DNA from: Gorsachius magnificus
Taxonomy: Eukaryota; Chordata; Aves; Pelecaniformes; Ardeidae
Assembly: GCA_034008185.1 (NCBI GenBank)
Contig: CM067081.1
Location: 16,429,821-16,493,820 of the forward strand
Length of the DNA: 64,000 bases
Direction: 5' to 3'
Notes under the pieces: generated by a model
What the model saw: only the letters and a program-made list of their open reading frames with translations
Told to the model about the DNA's origin: nothing
Databases searched by the model: none
Position numbers and translations under genes: made by a program
In this document: one piece after another, positions 62,385-64,000 of the stretch
Layout of the letters: each line of letters opens with the position of its first letter
How positions within the stretch are numbered: the first letter of the stretch is position 1

Positions 62385-64000
62385 AAAGTCACTTGCTGAG
62401 GGGAGCTGCTCTGGAACTGGCCTGATCTGCAGCGGAGTGGCAGATCTTGGTGCACAGGGGGGTTCCTAAGGCAGGGAAATACCAAGGGAGTGGGGAGACC
62501 CACCAGGACCCAGCAGCTCTTGCGGGAGATGCTGATGCACCCTGGGCATTGCCAGAGCAACTGCGGCCATGCCACATCTACAAAAAGCAGCCTGGGGAGC
62601 ACAGGCAACCAGGAGTGCTGCCAACAGGGTGGGCAAACAGGCCATAGCACATCAGCCAGGGCATGGTGCAGCAGTTTGCACGGCAGGGTGTGTAGGAAGG
62701 TCATAGACACCTTACCAGCTCACGAGCTGAGTTCAATTGGTGGTCATCACTCTCTCAGAAGGAGCTTAGCTATGGTATCCACACGGCAGAAAGCTATGTC
62801 CTCCGTACTCACCAGCATGGATGTGGCAACCCAGACACAGCTCCCACAGAAACACACAGCCATACAGGCTTTGGGCTGCAGGGCGTGCCAGAGCCTTTCA
62901 CTGGTATGGGATGCCAGTAGTGAGAACAGCTGTGTGAGGTGTGACCAGGTGGATGATCTGCTTAGCATGGTGGTAGAGCTACGGGAGGAAGTAGAATGGT
63001 TGAGGAGCATCAGGGAGTCGGAGAAAGAGATAAACTGGTGGAACCATCCTTTGCCCTCCCTGAGACAGAAATAGGAACAACCACCAGAAAAAAAATAGAT
63101 CAAGGCCATCCTGTAGCCTCCCCCTGTCCAGGCTGAAAGCAGTAGCTTAAAGGAAAGGAGTAAATGGAGACAAGTCCATACTTGGGGCTGCAGGCAAACC
63201 CCCTCCTTGCCCACCTCACCTTCCCAGGTGCCTCTGTACAACAGGTATGAAGCTCTGCATGTGGAAGGCCAGTCAATGGATGCTGTGGGTGATGGTCCAT
63301 CTACACTAGAAGTGTTGCCAACGTCAGAATTGACCACCTCCACAAAGAAGAAAATATGGTTTATAGTTTTAGGCGGCTCCCTTCTGAGGGAAAAGAGGGT
63401 CCAATATGCTGGACAGAGCCTCCTCTTAGGGAAGTCTGCTGCCTCCCTGGGGCCCAGGTTAAGGATATCACTAGGAAACTTCCTAGCCTGGTATGGCCCT
63501 CGGACTATTACCCATTACTTCTTTTTTCTGTGAGCGGTGACAAAGCTGCAACATGTAGTCCAAGGTTGATCAAAAGAGACTACAGGGCCTTGGGACAGTT
63601 GGTCAGGGAATCTGGAACATGGGTTATTTTTACCTCTTCCCCTTCCAGTGGTGGACAGTGACATTGGAAGAAACAGATGCACCCAGTCTATTAATACATG
63701 GCTCTATGGCTGGTGTCACCACCACATTTTTTGGTTTTTCAATAATGGGATGGCCTACATGGTAACAGGCTTGCTAGTGTCAGATGGGATTCACCTTTCT
63801 CAAAGGCGGAAGAGGGTCTTTGGTCATGAACTAGCTTATTGACAGAGCTTTAAACTGGACTTGAAGGGGGAGGGGGATAATATCAGGTTTGCCCGTGACA
63901 AGCTGTGGGATGACATGCCAAGGTTAGAGGGACAAGGTTCTAGCGAGGGCCCTCAGCCTGTTGCTCTGAGATGTGCTGGGTACACTAAGGCACACTTGAG
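62385..64000 (+). mobile_element. CR1 LINE, 5' portion (5' UTR and ORF1), running off the window
   Basis: A G/C-rich 5' UTR-like region (62385-62772) leads into ORF1 with its C-terminal esterase domain, in the order known for long CR1 elements. Most CR1 copies are 5'-truncated, so keeping this end is unusual. ORF2 should follow beyond 64000. The copy carries a premature stop and frame shifts. Confidence 0.92.
62773..63842 (+). pseudogene. CR1 ORF1 with SGNH-hydrolase (esterase) domain, broken
   Basis: The N-terminal part (from an ATG at about 62773) has the Cys-containing segment GCRACQSL and CVRCDQVDDLL followed by a short coiled-coil-like stretch (ELREEVEWLRSIRESEKE). It stops at TAG 63072-63074. 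Coding resemblance resumes (PLYNRYEAL near 63222, STKKK) and reaches the esterase nucleophile block, here LGGSLLR (Ser codon 63378-63380), where the family has GDS. The phase then shifts near 63390 (EVCCLPGA, DYYPLL) and again near 63650 (INTWLYGWC, SDGIHLSQR with the catalytic His). CR1 ORF1 esterase domains are established; this copy is inactive. Confidence 0.88.

Noticed and set aside
62747..63343. 198-codon minus-strand frame
   Set aside because: Antisense to CR1 ORF1, which shows the recognisable motifs on plus.

Overview
This window looks like a gene-poor, A/T-rich stretch of a bird (or at least sauropsid) nuclear genome. The evidence is the abundance of CR1 LINEs with the typical 3' tail built on an ATTCTATG-type 8-mer, together with an LTR family known from avian class III-like endogenous retroviruses. 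There is no bacterial-style gene layout, no tRNA or rRNA gene and no CRISPR. Most of the 64 kb is non-coding sequence, probably intronic or intergenic.

Left end (1-4414): the 5' part of an endogenous retrovirus on the minus strand. Reading right to left it has a 612-bp LTR, a Lys-1,2-type primer binding site, a leader, a long open gag, an in-frame amber stop, an aspartic protease, then reverse transcriptase running into RNase H, which is cut by the window edge. The pol sequence resembles ERV-L (class III). Two solo LTRs of the same family lie at 17336-17871 (perfect 5-bp target duplication CCAAA) and 46561-47130 (4/5 match). All three LTRs have the same orientation.

CR1 LINEs: the largest copy (19173-22087, minus) keeps an endonuclease frame and a 662-codon RT frame separated by a 1-base shift, with the RT motif FADD changed to SADD. 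A second RT-to-3'-end copy is at 45241-46530 (plus). The window ends inside the 5' part of a third copy (62385-64000, plus), which keeps a 5' UTR-like region and a broken ORF1 with its SGNH-esterase domain. Shorter fragments are at 5161-5232, 7684-7883, 11395-11800, 24377-24568, 56255-56455 and about 57990-58150. One fragment ends in an expanded pentanucleotide array.

Host gene evidence is thin. The best candidate is a 64-bp exon at 8666-8729 on the plus strand, with a strong poly-T/ttacag acceptor and a gtgagt donor. I do not recognise its protein. If that gene spans the window, the retroviral LTRs are all antisense to it. The remainder holds microsatellites, a 68-bp tandem duplication, a GC-rich repeat-like block (about 48471-49729) and sequence in which I see nothing definite. 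I found no clear new multi-gene system. The most unusual signals are in the provirus: the amber stop followed by a hairpin, the membrane-like Gag N-terminus, the LTR tandem repeats, and a Lys-type PBS paired with ERV-L-like pol.
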